Shown piece by piece: positions 1-7,832 of a stretch of 64,000 nucleotides of DNA. The notes under the pieces were generated by a model. That model had not been told where the DNA came from. It saw only the letters and a list, made by a program, of their open reading frames with translations, and made no database searches. Each line of letters starts with the position of its first letter. Within the stretch, counting starts at the first letter, position 1. Source of the DNA: Streptomyces sp. TP-A0356 (GTDB taxonomy: Bacteria > Actinomycetota > Actinomycetes > Streptomycetales > Streptomycetaceae); the NCBI RefSeq assembly GCF_001417775.1, contig NZ_BBZJ01000013.1:560945-624944 (forward strand). The letters are read 5' to 3'. Both the position numbers and the translations under genes were made by a program.

Positions 1-2280
1 TCGCCCGCCAGCTACAAGCCGGGTGACCAGATCACCTACAACGTGACGGTGACCAACAACGGGCCGAACGACTCGAGCGGCTACACGGTCAACGACACGC
101 TTCCGCTCGGCTTGACGAACATCTCGACCACCACGGCCGGCTGCACGGTCAGCGGCACGAGCCTCTCGTGCACGGCGGGCGCACTGGCGGCCGGTGCGAG
201 CCGCACCATCACGGTGACGGGCACGGTCGGGCCGAACGTCTCCGGCGGTCTGACGAACACCGCGACGGTACGGGGCAACGACCCCGACCTGGCCCCGGGC
301 AACGACACCGCCACCGCGACGGCCCTCCGCGCGAGCGTCGACCTGCAGGTGACGAAGTCGGGCCCGACGTCGGCGAAGCCGGGTGACCCGGTCACCTACA
401 CCATCACGGTGAAGAACAACGGCCCCGACGCCTCCTCCGGGTGGACCCTCACCGACCCGATTCCGCCCGGCCTGCTCAACGCGACCACCAGCACGGCCGG
501 TTGTGGCATCGGCGGCGGAGTGCTGACCTGCACCGGTACCTCGCTGGCGAGCGGCGCGAGCACCACGATCACCCTGACCGGCATCGCGGGCCAGGGCTTC
601 GTCAACATCCAGAACACCGCGGGTGTCGTCGGCAACGACCCCGACCCGAACCTGGCCAACAACACCACCACCTCGAACGTCGCGGTCACGCAGCGGCAGG
701 TGGACCTGGCGGTGTCGAAGGCGGGCCCGACGTCGGCCAAGGAGGGCGACCAGGTCACCTACACCATCACGGTGACGAACAACGGCCCGGACGCCTCCAC
801 CGGCTGGACCGTCACCGACGCGCTTCCGCCCGGCCTGCTCAACGCCACGACCAACACGCCCGGTTGTGGCATCGGCGGCGGTGCGCTGATCTGCACCGGC
901 GCCTCGCTGGCGAGCGGCGCGAGCACCACGATCACCCTGACCGGCACCGCGGGCCAGGGCTTCACCAACATCCAGAACACCGTGGTGGTGCAGGGCAACG
1001 ACCCCGACCCGACCCCGGGCAACAACAAGGCCACCGCGACCGTCCCGATCTCCGTGCCTTCTGCGGACCTGCAGGTCTCGAAGGCGGGCCCGACGTCGGC
1101 CAGAGTGGGCGACCAGGTCACCTACACCATCACGGTGACGAACAACGGCCCGGACGCCTCCACCGGCTGGACCGTCACCGACACGCTTCCGCCCGGCCTG
1201 CTCAACCCGAAGACCACGACGCCGGGCTGCACCATCGTCGGCGGCGTGCTGACCTGCACCGGCGGCCCGCTCGCGAACGGTGCCAGCACCACGATCACCC
1301 TGACCGGCACCGTGGGCCAGGGCCTCGGCAGCATCCAGAACACCGTGGTGCTGCGGGGCAAGGAGGCCGACCCGAACCCGGGCAACAACTCGAGCACCTC
1401 GACCATCGCGGTCTCCCAGAGGCGAGCCGACCTGCAGCTGACGAAGTCGGGCCCGTCGTCGGCGGACGCGGGTGACCCGGTCACCTACACCATCACGGTG
1501 AAGAACAACGGCCCGGACGACTCGACCGGCTGGACCGTCACCGACCAGTTGCCGGCACGTCTGCTCAGCCCGACGACCACGACGCCGGGCTGCACCATCG
1601 CGGGCGGCGTACTGACCTGCACGGGCGGCCCGCTCGCGAACGGTGCCAGCACCACGATCACCGTGACCGGCATCGCGGACCGGGGCTTCACCGGCATCCG
1701 GAACACCGCCGTGGTGAAGGGCCTCGACATCGACCCGAACTCCAGCAACAACACGGGCAGCAACCAGGCCCCCAGGCCCGGCCTGAGGATCTCCAAGTCG
1801 CTGCGGGCGCCGCGCATCATCAGGCCCGGTGACACCGTCAGGTACACCGTCACGGTGCGCAACACCGGTGACACGGACTACACCACCGCCAACCCGGCGA
1901 GCTTCACCGACGACCTCTCCGGTCTGCTGGACGACGGCAAGTACAACGACGACGCCGTGGCCAGCATCGGGACGGTCAGCTACGCCGAGCCCACGCTGCG
2001 GTGGACGGGTGCGCTGAAGCGCGGTGAGACGGCGACCATCACGTACTCCGTCAAGCTCGACAGCCGGCCCTTCGGGGACCTGAGGCTGGTGAACAGGATC
2101 GTCTCGGACGATCCCGCCAGCAACTGCACGGCGAACAGCCGCGACGACGAGTGCTCGTCCAGCGCGAGGATCGACGCCCGGGACAAGGACAAGGACCGGG
2201 ACCACGACCGGAACCGGAACCGGGTCAAGAAGCACCGCGTCACGGTGGCGGACAGGCTTCGCCTCGTCAAGCGATCCTGA
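1..2280 (+). CDS. DUF11 tandem-repeat cell-surface protein (5' end outside window)
   Basis: The reading frame is open from base 1, so the true start lies upstream and only the C-terminal ~759 residues are visible. It consists of about five near-identical ~121-residue DUF11 (CARDB/Ig-like) repeats, each opening with a PGD-x-VTYTITV-x-NNGPD signature and closing with NTA/NTV...NDPDP. A divergent sixth repeat follows near residue 600. Such repeats form extended beta-sandwich rods on bacterial surfaces. The C-terminus is a very basic, Asp/Lys/Arg-rich tail (DKDKDRDHDRNRNR type) with no LPxTG motif and no membrane anchor, so attachment may be electrostatic or the protein may be released. It lies upstream of a peptidoglycan-modifying L,D-transpeptidase and a sortase-like protein, which fits a wall-associated role. 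The exact function is unknown. Confidence 0.88.
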   Translation, partial: SPASYKPGDQITYNVTVTNNGPNDSSGYTVNDTLPLGLTNISTTTAGCTVSGTSLSCTAGALAAGASRTITVTGTVGPNVSGGLTNTATVRGNDPDLAPGNDTATATALRASVDLQVTKSGPTSAKPGDPVTYTITVKNNGPDASSGWTLTDPIPPGLLNATTSTAGCGIGGGVLTCTGTSLASGASTTITLTGIAGQGFVNIQNTAGVVGNDPDPNLANNTTTSNVAVTQRQVDLAVSKAGPTSAKEGDQVTYTITVTNNGPDASTGWTVTDALPPGLLNATTNTPGCGIGGGALICTGASLASGASTTITLTGTAGQGFTNIQNTVVVQGNDPDPTPGNNKATATVPISVPSADLQVSKAGPTSARVGDQVTYTITVTNNGPDASTGWTVTDTLPPGLLNPKTTTPGCTIVGGVLTCTGGPLANGASTTITLTGTVGQGLGSIQNTVVLRGKEADPNPGNNSSTSTIAVSQRRADLQLTKSGPSSADAGDPVTYTITVKNNGPDDSTGWTVTDQLPARLLSPTTTTPGCTIAGGVLTCTGGPLANGASTTITVTGIADRGFTGIRNTAVVKGLDIDPNSSNNTGSNQAPRPGLRISKSLRAPRIIRPGDTVRYTVTVRNTGDTDYTTANPASFTDDLSGLLDDGKYNDDAVASIGTVSYAEPTLRWTGALKRGETATITYSVKLDSRPFGDLRLVNRIVSDDPASNCTANSRDDECSSSARIDARDKDKDRDHDRNRNRVKKHRVTVADRLRLVKRS
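13..1827 (+). repeat. 363-bp tandem repeats coding for DUF11 modules
   Basis: About five copies with a strict 363-bp (121-codon) period, beginning near 13, 376, 739, 1102 and 1465. A diverged copy starts near 1828. Copies 2 to 5 share long identical DNA stretches, which indicates recent duplication or homogenisation. The repetition makes the copy number prone to change and to mis-assembly. Confidence 0.88.
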
Positions 2281-2286
2281 CCCGAT

Positions 2287-2326
2287 GACAGTGCCCCGGG
2301 CTCTCCGGAGGGCCCGGGGCACTGTC
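2287..2326 (+). terminator. Hairpin after the DUF11 gene
   Basis: A perfect 15-bp inverted repeat (GACAGTGCCCCGGGC and its complement) with a ~10-nt loop lies 6 bases after the stop codon. There is no long T run, as is common for Streptomyces terminators. Confidence 0.8.
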
Positions 2327-2503
2327 GCTCTCTCGCCTCTTCGACCGTTGAGGGAAATGCGGGGCGATATTGAGGTGACGGCGATGGTGGGCCTGTTTGA
2401 CGCAGAAGAGGAACGTGAACGGGTCGGCAGGTGACGTGTCGACAGAGGTGATGTGACGACAGATCCACTAGCGCCATATGCAGTCGTCGAGGAGGAACTG
2501 CTG

Positions 2504-3247
2504 ATGACGAATAGTCAACGAGCCCGTTTCGGATGGAGGCAACTCTGTGTCATAGCGGGTATGGCATTCCCCCTGGTGCTGGGCGCCGTGCTGGGCGCAG
2601 TGCCGGCCGCCTCGGCCGCGAGCACGAGCGAGGTCCGCGCTTTTGACGACGGCAATGCCGTGACCTGTCGGCTCGACCCGGGGCCGTATCAACTTCAGGT
2701 GGAGAAGTATCTGGGTCTGCCTCAGGACGGAAAGCAGTCCGAGTCGGACTGCGCGGCAATCCAGAGAATGCAGCAGAAGTACGAGATCGATCCGGCGGAC
2801 GGCTATGCCGGGCTTGTGAGTTACCGTGCCGCGATCGTGGAGTGGGCCACCACGCACAAGGCGTCTCTCACCGGCTGTCCCAAACGCTCACAGCTCGTGG
2901 TCTGCATCGACCAGGCACGCCAGTTGCTGTGGTTGCAGAAGGCGGGGAAGATCACCTTCGGCCCGGTCCCCGCGCGTACCGGGATGCCCGGTCATCGGAC
3001 GCGCAACGGCTCGCACCCCATCTACAAGCGGGTGCAGAAGTTCTGGTCGCATCTGTACGACGGTCCGATACCCTACAGCCAGTTCTTCGACGGTGGCCAG
3101 GCGCTCCACGCCAGCTACCGCCCGATCTTCGAGGACCCGGGCTCGCACGGCTGCGTGAATCTCCGGTACGACGACGCCAAGGCGCTGTGGTCCATTCTCC
3201 GCCTGGGTGACAGTGTGTACGTCTGGGGTACGAGACAGGGCGCCTGA
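2504..3247 (+). CDS. Secreted L,D-transpeptidase (YkuD family)
   Basis: A 247-residue exported enzyme expected to make 3-3 peptidoglycan cross-links or attach proteins to the wall. The N-terminus has basic residues and a hydrophobic signal segment ending near ASAAS. A region with LGLPQDG...AIQRMQQKY resembles a peptidoglycan-binding-1 module. The C-terminal YkuD domain carries the conserved His in ALHAS and the catalytic SHGCVNL motif, with Cys about residue 217. The ATG at 2504 is preferred over an upstream in-frame start because GGAGGA sits at 2490-2495, correctly spaced. It is a single-gene unit between the DUF11 surface protein and the sortase-like gene, which supports a joint role in wall assembly. 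Confidence 0.88.
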   Translation: MTNSQRARFGWRQLCVIAGMAFPLVLGAVLGAVPAASAASTSEVRAFDDGNAVTCRLDPGPYQLQVEKYLGLPQDGKQSESDCAAIQRMQQKYEIDPADGYAGLVSYRAAIVEWATTHKASLTGCPKRSQLVVCIDQARQLLWLQKAGKITFGPVPARTGMPGHRTRNGSHPIYKRVQKFWSHLYDGPIPYSQFFDGGQALHASYRPIFEDPGSHGCVNLRYDDAKALWSILRLGDSVYVWGTRQGA

Positions 3248-3361
3248 TTCACTCGTCCAGTTCTGATGTTCCCGGCAGGCGTGTCATTCCGTAACAGCCC
3301 CTGAACGGCTCGCCTACTCTCCGCTGTTGTCTGCCTGCCGGAAGAATTCAGGGGAACATTC

Positions 3362-4054
3362 GTGCCTGTCATCTCTTCAGCTCGTCCCACTCTCCGTCGC
3401 CTCGCTTGGACAGCGGCTCTCCTGGTCGGCGCGGGCGGCGGGACGGTGGCCTGCGGTGTCATGGGGCCCGGCCGTGTGGCGGACGGCCACCGCCCCGCGC
3501 ACGGCGCTTCGGCGTCGTCGGCCGTCAAGCTCGCCGACACCATGCGCGCCTCACGGCCCGTGAAGCTCAAGGTGCCCTCCGCCGGCGTGGACGCGGGCCC
3601 CCTCCTCGAACTCGGCCTGGACGACCGGCGTCAACTCCAGGCTCCGCCCATGGACAAGGCGGACAAGCCCGGTTGGTACACCGGCAGTGTCCCGCCGGGC
3701 GAGAAGGGGGTGTCCGTGCTCCTCGCGCACTACAACACTCCCAAAGGGCCCGGGCTGCTTCGGAACGTGATGCTGCTGAAGGTCGGGGACCCCATCACGG
3801 TGCAGCGGGCCGACGGGCACACGGTCACGTTCGTCGTGCGGAAGCTGGAACAGGTGAGCAAGGAGAAGGTCGCCGAACACGACCTGAAGCTGAGCTCGCA
3901 GCACGCGGAACTCCGCCTCATCGCGTCGGGGGGCAGCCTCGTCAAGGCGTCGCCCAAGCCGGGCAGGAGCGAGGGCGGCGAACGGGCCGGGGCGGACGCG
4001 AAGAACGCCGACGCCCACTACAACATCGTGTTCTACGCCGACGCGAAGAAATGA
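3362..4054 (+). CDS. Sortase-fold protein (class F-like) lacking the catalytic cysteine
   Basis: A 230-residue exported protein. A hydrophobic N-terminal segment ends in a weak lipobox-like TVAC. The body follows the class F sortase pattern common in actinobacteria: VSVLLAHYNT holds the catalytic His (about residue 123), then LLRNVMLLKVGDPITVQRADG, then LRLIASGG. Active class F sortases read LRLITCGG here, so the catalytic Cys is Ser (about residue 189, codon TCG at 3926-3928). The usual C-terminal Tyr-Arg-Asp-Asn segment is also altered to HYN-IVFYA, removing the expected Arg. A charged, Gly/Ala-rich insert of about 20 residues separates the two. It is probably a non-catalytic sortase homologue. 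The GTG start at 3362 follows an AGGGGA ribosome binding site. Confidence 0.78.
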   Translation: MPVISSARPTLRRLAWTAALLVGAGGGTVACGVMGPGRVADGHRPAHGASASSAVKLADTMRASRPVKLKVPSAGVDAGPLLELGLDDRRQLQAPPMDKADKPGWYTGSVPPGEKGVSVLLAHYNTPKGPGLLRNVMLLKVGDPITVQRADGHTVTFVVRKLEQVSKEKVAEHDLKLSSQHAELRLIASGGSLVKASPKPGRSEGGERAGADAKNADAHYNIVFYADAKK

Positions 4055-4149
4055 CCGCCACGGCCGACCGGGCGGCCGCCACGGCTCCACTCATGGCGGC
4101 CCGGCCCTCATCCGGTACGCCGCCTCGGCTGAAGCTGCCGACACGCCAA

Positions 4150-4179
4150 CCGGCCGTCTCCCAGGAGGAGAACGGCCGG
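4150..4179. terminator. Shared hairpin between convergent genes
   Basis: CCGGCCGT and ACGGCCGG pair across a 14-nt loop. The hairpin lies between the 3' ends of the sortase-like gene and the convergent chaplin gene, so it could end both transcripts. Confidence 0.5.
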
Positions 4180-4199
4180 CTGAAGGGTCCGCTCGGACG

Positions 4200-4439
4200 T
4201 CAGCTGTTGGCGCAGGAGTTGCTGAACGCCGAGCTCAGCACGCCGACGACGCCGACCGTGTTCCCGCACACAGCGGCCGGAACGTGGACAGGGGCCTGCA
4301 CGGAGTTGCCCGACACGACGCCCGGGGAGGTGTTGGCAGTGGCGGTTGCGCCACTGTCGGCGGCGGCGATACCGGCGGTACCCGCCACGGCCGCAGCGGC
4401 AACGGTGGTCAGGGCCAGGCCCTTCGCGATACGCGACAT
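4200..4439 (-). CDS. Short chaplin (ChpD-H type)
   Basis: A 79-residue secreted amphipathic protein of the chaplin family, which self-assembles into amyloid-like films on aerial hyphae and spores. The signal peptide MSRIAKGLALTTVAAAAVAG ends near AAA. The mature chaplin domain starts TSPGVVSGNSVQAPVHVP and has the two spaced cysteines (AVCGNTV and NSCANS) that form an intramolecular disulfide. Nothing follows the domain, so this is a short chaplin. The ATG at 4439 is chosen because AAGGAG lies 9 bases upstream on the minus strand; a longer frame would add 88 unrelated residues. Two more chaplins lie 15 kb away. Confidence 0.93.
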   Translation of the reverse strand: MSRIAKGLALTTVAAAAVAGTAGIAAADSGATATANTSPGVVSGNSVQAPVHVPAAVCGNTVGVVGVLSSAFSNSCANS

Positions 4440-4714
4440 GGAGAGGTGCTCCTTGGGGATCGTCTCAACGGCCGGGCGGAATGCCCGACGTTGAGTAAAC
4501 TCCGTGCTACACGTCCTGGTTGCGCCTCCGATGGGGTGATCTCCGGAATTGCCGGTTTCACGACTTCGACACACTTGACTGATTTCACCGATCGTGCAGG
4601 TAGTGGCTGAAGGTGTCGGCGCGGGCGCACAGGACGGGCCGGACCCGCTGCGCCGGGCCCGGCCCGCCGGTCCGCGCCCCCCCCGCAGCGACCGCCGGCG
4701 CATTCAGCCTGCCG

Positions 4715-5692
4715 TCAGGCGATCCTGCCGGTCTTGTAGAAATGCGCACTCCGGTTCGGGGAGAGCACCAGGCTCGTCACCTCACCCGCCATCCGGTCCG
4801 CCCCGGGCAGTCCCGGTCGCGCCGCCGCGATCGCCCCTCGTGCCGCCGCGAACTCCCGTGGCGAGCACCCGGTCATGGCCCGGAACTCCCCGCTCAGATG
4901 CGCCTGATCGCAGAAGCCGCAGACGGCCGCGGTCTCGGCGGCCGGACGGCCGGACGCGAGCAGCCGCCGCGCGCGCTGCAGCCGCAGCACGCGTGCCGCG
5001 GCCTTCGGGCCGAGCCCTATCTGTTCACGGAATCGGTTCTCCAACTGCCGTACGCTCCAGCCGACCTCTTCCGCGAGCCGCGGCACCGGTACGGCGCCCC
5101 CGGTCCGCCGCAGCACCGACCAGGCGCGCACCACCCGGGCCGAACTCGGCGGTCCCGCCCCGGACCAGCGCGCGAGCACGTCGTCCAGCAGACCGAATCG
5201 TTTCGCCCAGCTCGGCAACGCGGCCAGTGCGGCGGCCAGTTCACCGACGCCCGCCCGGTGCGACGCGGCCGGCGGGCCGCCATGGCCGAGCGGATGCGGC
5301 AACTCGTCGGGATCCACGGGCCGGTTGACGAGCTCGTACTGGGGCGTGCCGAAGAGCGTGAACGCGGCCCACGGAGTGAGCAGGACCTCTATACCGGCGA
5401 CACGGCCGCCGTGTTCGCCGACGGCCGGGGTCGTGGTGAGACCGGAGTACACCGAGACGAGGGTCGTCGCAGGCCGGGCGGCACGGGTGATACGGATGGC
5501 ACCGTCGAAGCCCAGCAGGAGCGTCGCCGCGCCGATGGGCGTCTCCAGACGGCTGCGCGGACCGTCGAGTGCGAGCCGGATCCCGCGGTAGCTGATCACG
5601 CCCGGGCGCAGGCGGGGGTGGGGGCGCGCGGTGACGGTCTCCCAGCTGCCGCCCGGCCCGTGTCCGGCGCGCGACACGATCCCACTCGCCAT
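4715..5692 (-). CDS. AraC-family transcriptional regulator
   Basis: A 325-residue protein with an N-terminal ligand-binding-like region and a C-terminal AraC/XylS DNA-binding domain made of two helix-turn-helix units. The second HTH is visible as ETAAVCGFCDQAHLSGEFRA followed by MTGCSPREFAAARG, the standard AraC end signature. The first HTH covers PRLAEEVGWSVRQLENRFRE. The N-terminal part contains LLTPWAAFTLFGTP, as in the DUF6597/AraC group. The start at 5692 has a GGGGGAGGG ribosome binding site; an open extension upstream has no such support. It stands alone, with the inositol-type gene upstream on the same strand, and its target is unknown. Confidence 0.85.
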   Translation of the reverse strand: MASGIVSRAGHGPGGSWETVTARPHPRLRPGVISYRGIRLALDGPRSRLETPIGAATLLLGFDGAIRITRAARPATTLVSVYSGLTTTPAVGEHGGRVAGIEVLLTPWAAFTLFGTPQYELVNRPVDPDELPHPLGHGGPPAASHRAGVGELAAALAALPSWAKRFGLLDDVLARWSGAGPPSSARVVRAWSVLRRTGGAVPVPRLAEEVGWSVRQLENRFREQIGLGPKAAARVLRLQRARRLLASGRPAAETAAVCGFCDQAHLSGEFRAMTGCSPREFAAARGAIAAARPGLPGADRMAGEVTSLVLSPNRSAHFYKTGRIA

Positions 5693-5823
5693 CCGCCCTC
5701 CCCCGGCCCACACCGACCATCCATGGTGCACGCCACCGGAAGGGGCCGGAAGCCCCGGCGGTGGCCGGGTTCGGGTGGCCGCCGCGCCCCGGCCCCGGGC
5801 CCCCGGGCGCCCCCTGGGAATCG

Positions 5824-6741
5824 TCACGCCCCGCAGGACCTCAGGAACGCCCGGGTACGCTGCGCGATGGGCAGCGGCTTGTCCGGTTCACAGGGGTACA
5901 TGTCCTGTTCCACGATCGCGAACAGATCGATGCCGAGCTTCTGCGCGGCCGCCAGCACCGGCTCCAGCGCCGGGATGCCGGAGGGCGGTTCGCACATCAC
6001 GCCCTTCGCCACCGCGGGGCCGAAGGGAATCCCGTCCGCCCGCACCTCGGCCAGGATCCCGGGGTCGACCTGCTTGAGGTGGAGGTAGCCGATCCGTTCC
6101 CCGTACGTCTCGACCAGCTTGACGCTGTCGCCGCCGCAGTACGCGTAGTGCCCGGTGTCCAGGCACAGCGACACCGCCGAGGGGTCCGTCGCGTCGAGGA
6201 AGCGCGTGACGTTCTCCTCGCTGTCGATGTGCGTGTCGGCGTGCGGATGGACGACGATCCGCAGCCCGTGGCGTTCGCGCACCTCGCGCCCCAGCCGCTC
6301 GGTCTGCGTGGTCAGGTGTCGCCACTGCTGCGCGGTCAGCCTGCTCGGCTCCAGCACCTCGCCCGTCCTGTCGTCCCGCCAGAACGCCGGGATGACCACG
6401 AGGTGCGAGGCGCCCATGGCCTGCGTCAGGGCGGCGATGTCCGAGACGTGTGCCCAGGTGGAGTCCCACACGTCAGGGCCGCGATGCAGGCCGGTGAAGA
6501 CCGTGCCGGCCGACACCTTCAGGCCGCGTCGCCCCGTCTCCTCGGCGAGGATCGCGGGATCGGTGGGCAGATAGCCGTACGGGCCCAGCTCGATCCACTC
6601 GTAACCGGACTGGGCGACCTCGTCGAGGAAGCGCCGCCAGGGCACCTGCCGGGGGTCCTCCGGGAACCAGACACCCCAGGAGTCGGGGGCCGAGCCGATC
6701 CGGATGCGGGAGAGCGAGGGCCGAGGTGACGACGACGTCAT
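5824..6741 (-). CDS. Sugar phosphate isomerase/epimerase-family TIM barrel (IolE/IolI-like)
   Basis: A 305-residue protein of the xylose-isomerase-like TIM-barrel (AP_endonuc_2) superfamily. The N-terminal segment IGSAPDSWGVWF and later IELGPYGYLPTD resemble the inosose dehydratase/isomerase group. Metal-binding residues expected for the fold are visible in VVHPHADTHID, LCLDTGHYAY, YLHLKQVD and FAIVEQD. It is transcribed divergently from iolC, sharing a 122-bp promoter region, so a role in myo-inositol breakdown (2-keto-myo-inositol dehydration or isomerisation) is likely. The exact reaction cannot be decided by reading. The start at 6741 is backed by GGAGG on the minus strand. Confidence 0.82.
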   Translation of the reverse strand: MTSSSPRPSLSRIRIGSAPDSWGVWFPEDPRQVPWRRFLDEVAQSGYEWIELGPYGYLPTDPAILAEETGRRGLKVSAGTVFTGLHRGPDVWDSTWAHVSDIAALTQAMGASHLVVIPAFWRDDRTGEVLEPSRLTAQQWRHLTTQTERLGREVRERHGLRIVVHPHADTHIDSEENVTRFLDATDPSAVSLCLDTGHYAYCGGDSVKLVETYGERIGYLHLKQVDPGILAEVRADGIPFGPAVAKGVMCEPPSGIPALEPVLAAAQKLGIDLFAIVEQDMYPCEPDKPLPIAQRTRAFLRSCGA

Positions 6742-6790
6742 GGGCGTCAGCCTCCGGCCACCCCGAAGCCATGTCAAGCGGTCGTCCGTA

Positions 6791-6836
6791 TGTCCGGACA
6801 AAACGTTGACAGGGCTGCCTCGGCGCGGCTAGACCT
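6791..6836 (+). promoter_or_regulatory. Promoter and palindromic operator upstream of iolC
   Basis: A sigma-70-type promoter TTGACA (6806-6811), an 18-nt spacer and TAGACC (6830-6835) faces iolC. Just upstream is the perfect palindrome TGTCCGGACA (6791-6800), placed to control both divergent genes. It is a candidate GntR-type operator, by inference only. Confidence 0.6.
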
Positions 6837-6863
6837 GGGGACAGCCGATGTGAAGGGAACTCG

Positions 6864-7832
6864 ATGGAGGAGTTCGAGGAGTCCGTGCCCGCCGCCCCCG
6901 GTGACCCGTTCGACCTGATCACCATGGGCCGGATCGGCGTGGACCTCTACCCGCTGCAGACGGGCGTGCCGCTGCCGCAGGTGACGTCCTTCGGGAAGTT
7001 CCTGGGCGGTTCGGCGACGAACGTGGCGGTGGCGGCGGCCCGCCTCGGTCGCCGTACGGCGGTGATCACGCGCACGGGCGACGATCCCCTCGGCACGTAT
7101 CTCCACGAGGCACTGCACGGCTTCGGCGTGGACGACCGCTGGGTCACACCTGTCGCGGGGCTGCCCACGCCGGTCACCTTCTGCGAGGTCTTCCCGCCGG
7201 ACGACTTCCCGCTCTACTTCTACCGGCAGCCCAAGGCGCCGGACCTGGAGATCGACGCGCACGAGCTGGACCTGGACGCGATCCGTGCCGCCCGTGTCCT
7301 CTGGGTGACGGGCACGGGCCTGAGCGAGGAGCCCAGCCGCACCGCCACGCTCGCCGCGCTCGCCCATCGCGCCACGGCCGGTACGACGGTCTTCGACCTC
7401 GACTGGCGACCCTCCGCCCGCCGGTTCTACGCCGAGGCCCTGCGCCACACCACCGTGGCCGTCGGCAACATGGACGAGGTGGAGATCGCCACGGGTGAGC
7501 GCGACCCGCAGACCGCGGCCCGCGCACTGCTGGACGCCGGCGTCGAACTCGCGGTCGGCAAACAGGGGCCCAAGGGCGTCCTCGCGGTCAGCGGCAACGG
7601 GGAGTCGGCGGAGGTCCCGCCGCTTCCGGTGAAGGTCCTCAACGGGCTCGGGGCGGGCGACGCCTTCGGCGGCTCCCTGTGCCACGGGCTGCTCGGCCGC
7701 TGGGACCTGGAGCGGATCATGCGGTACGCGAACGCCGCGGGCGCCATCGTCGCCTCCCGTCTGGAGTGTTCGTCCGCGATGCCTACGGCCGACGAGATCG
7801 AGGGCGCGATCACGGCGGGAGCGGTGCAGTGA
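6864..7832 (+). CDS. iolC: 5-dehydro-2-deoxygluconokinase
   Basis: A 322-residue PfkB-family kinase that phosphorylates 5-dehydro-2-deoxy-D-gluconate in myo-inositol catabolism. The first PfkB signature is seen as GGSATNVAVAAARLGRRTA, and the second, with the catalytic base, as LNGLGAGDAFGGS (Asp about residue 266). The start at 6864 follows GAAGGGA. It is the first gene of a five-gene run and overlaps the next gene by four bases (GTGA), so the two are translationally coupled. Neighbours iolD and mmsA confirm the pathway. Other PfkB sugar kinases are possible on motif alone, but the context makes IolC clearly the best call. Confidence 0.92.
   Translation: MEEFEESVPAAPGDPFDLITMGRIGVDLYPLQTGVPLPQVTSFGKFLGGSATNVAVAAARLGRRTAVITRTGDDPLGTYLHEALHGFGVDDRWVTPVAGLPTPVTFCEVFPPDDFPLYFYRQPKAPDLEIDAHELDLDAIRAARVLWVTGTGLSEEPSRTATLAALAHRATAGTTVFDLDWRPSARRFYAEALRHTTVAVGNMDEVEIATGERDPQTAARALLDAGVELAVGKQGPKGVLAVSGNGESAEVPPLPVKVLNGLGAGDAFGGSLCHGLLGRWDLERIMRYANAAGAIVASRLECSSAMPTADEIEGAITAGAVQ

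Noticed and set aside
4594..6088. Two long plus-strand frames over the AraC gene
   Set aside because: Arg/Pro-rich shadow frames opposite a gene with clear AraC motifs.
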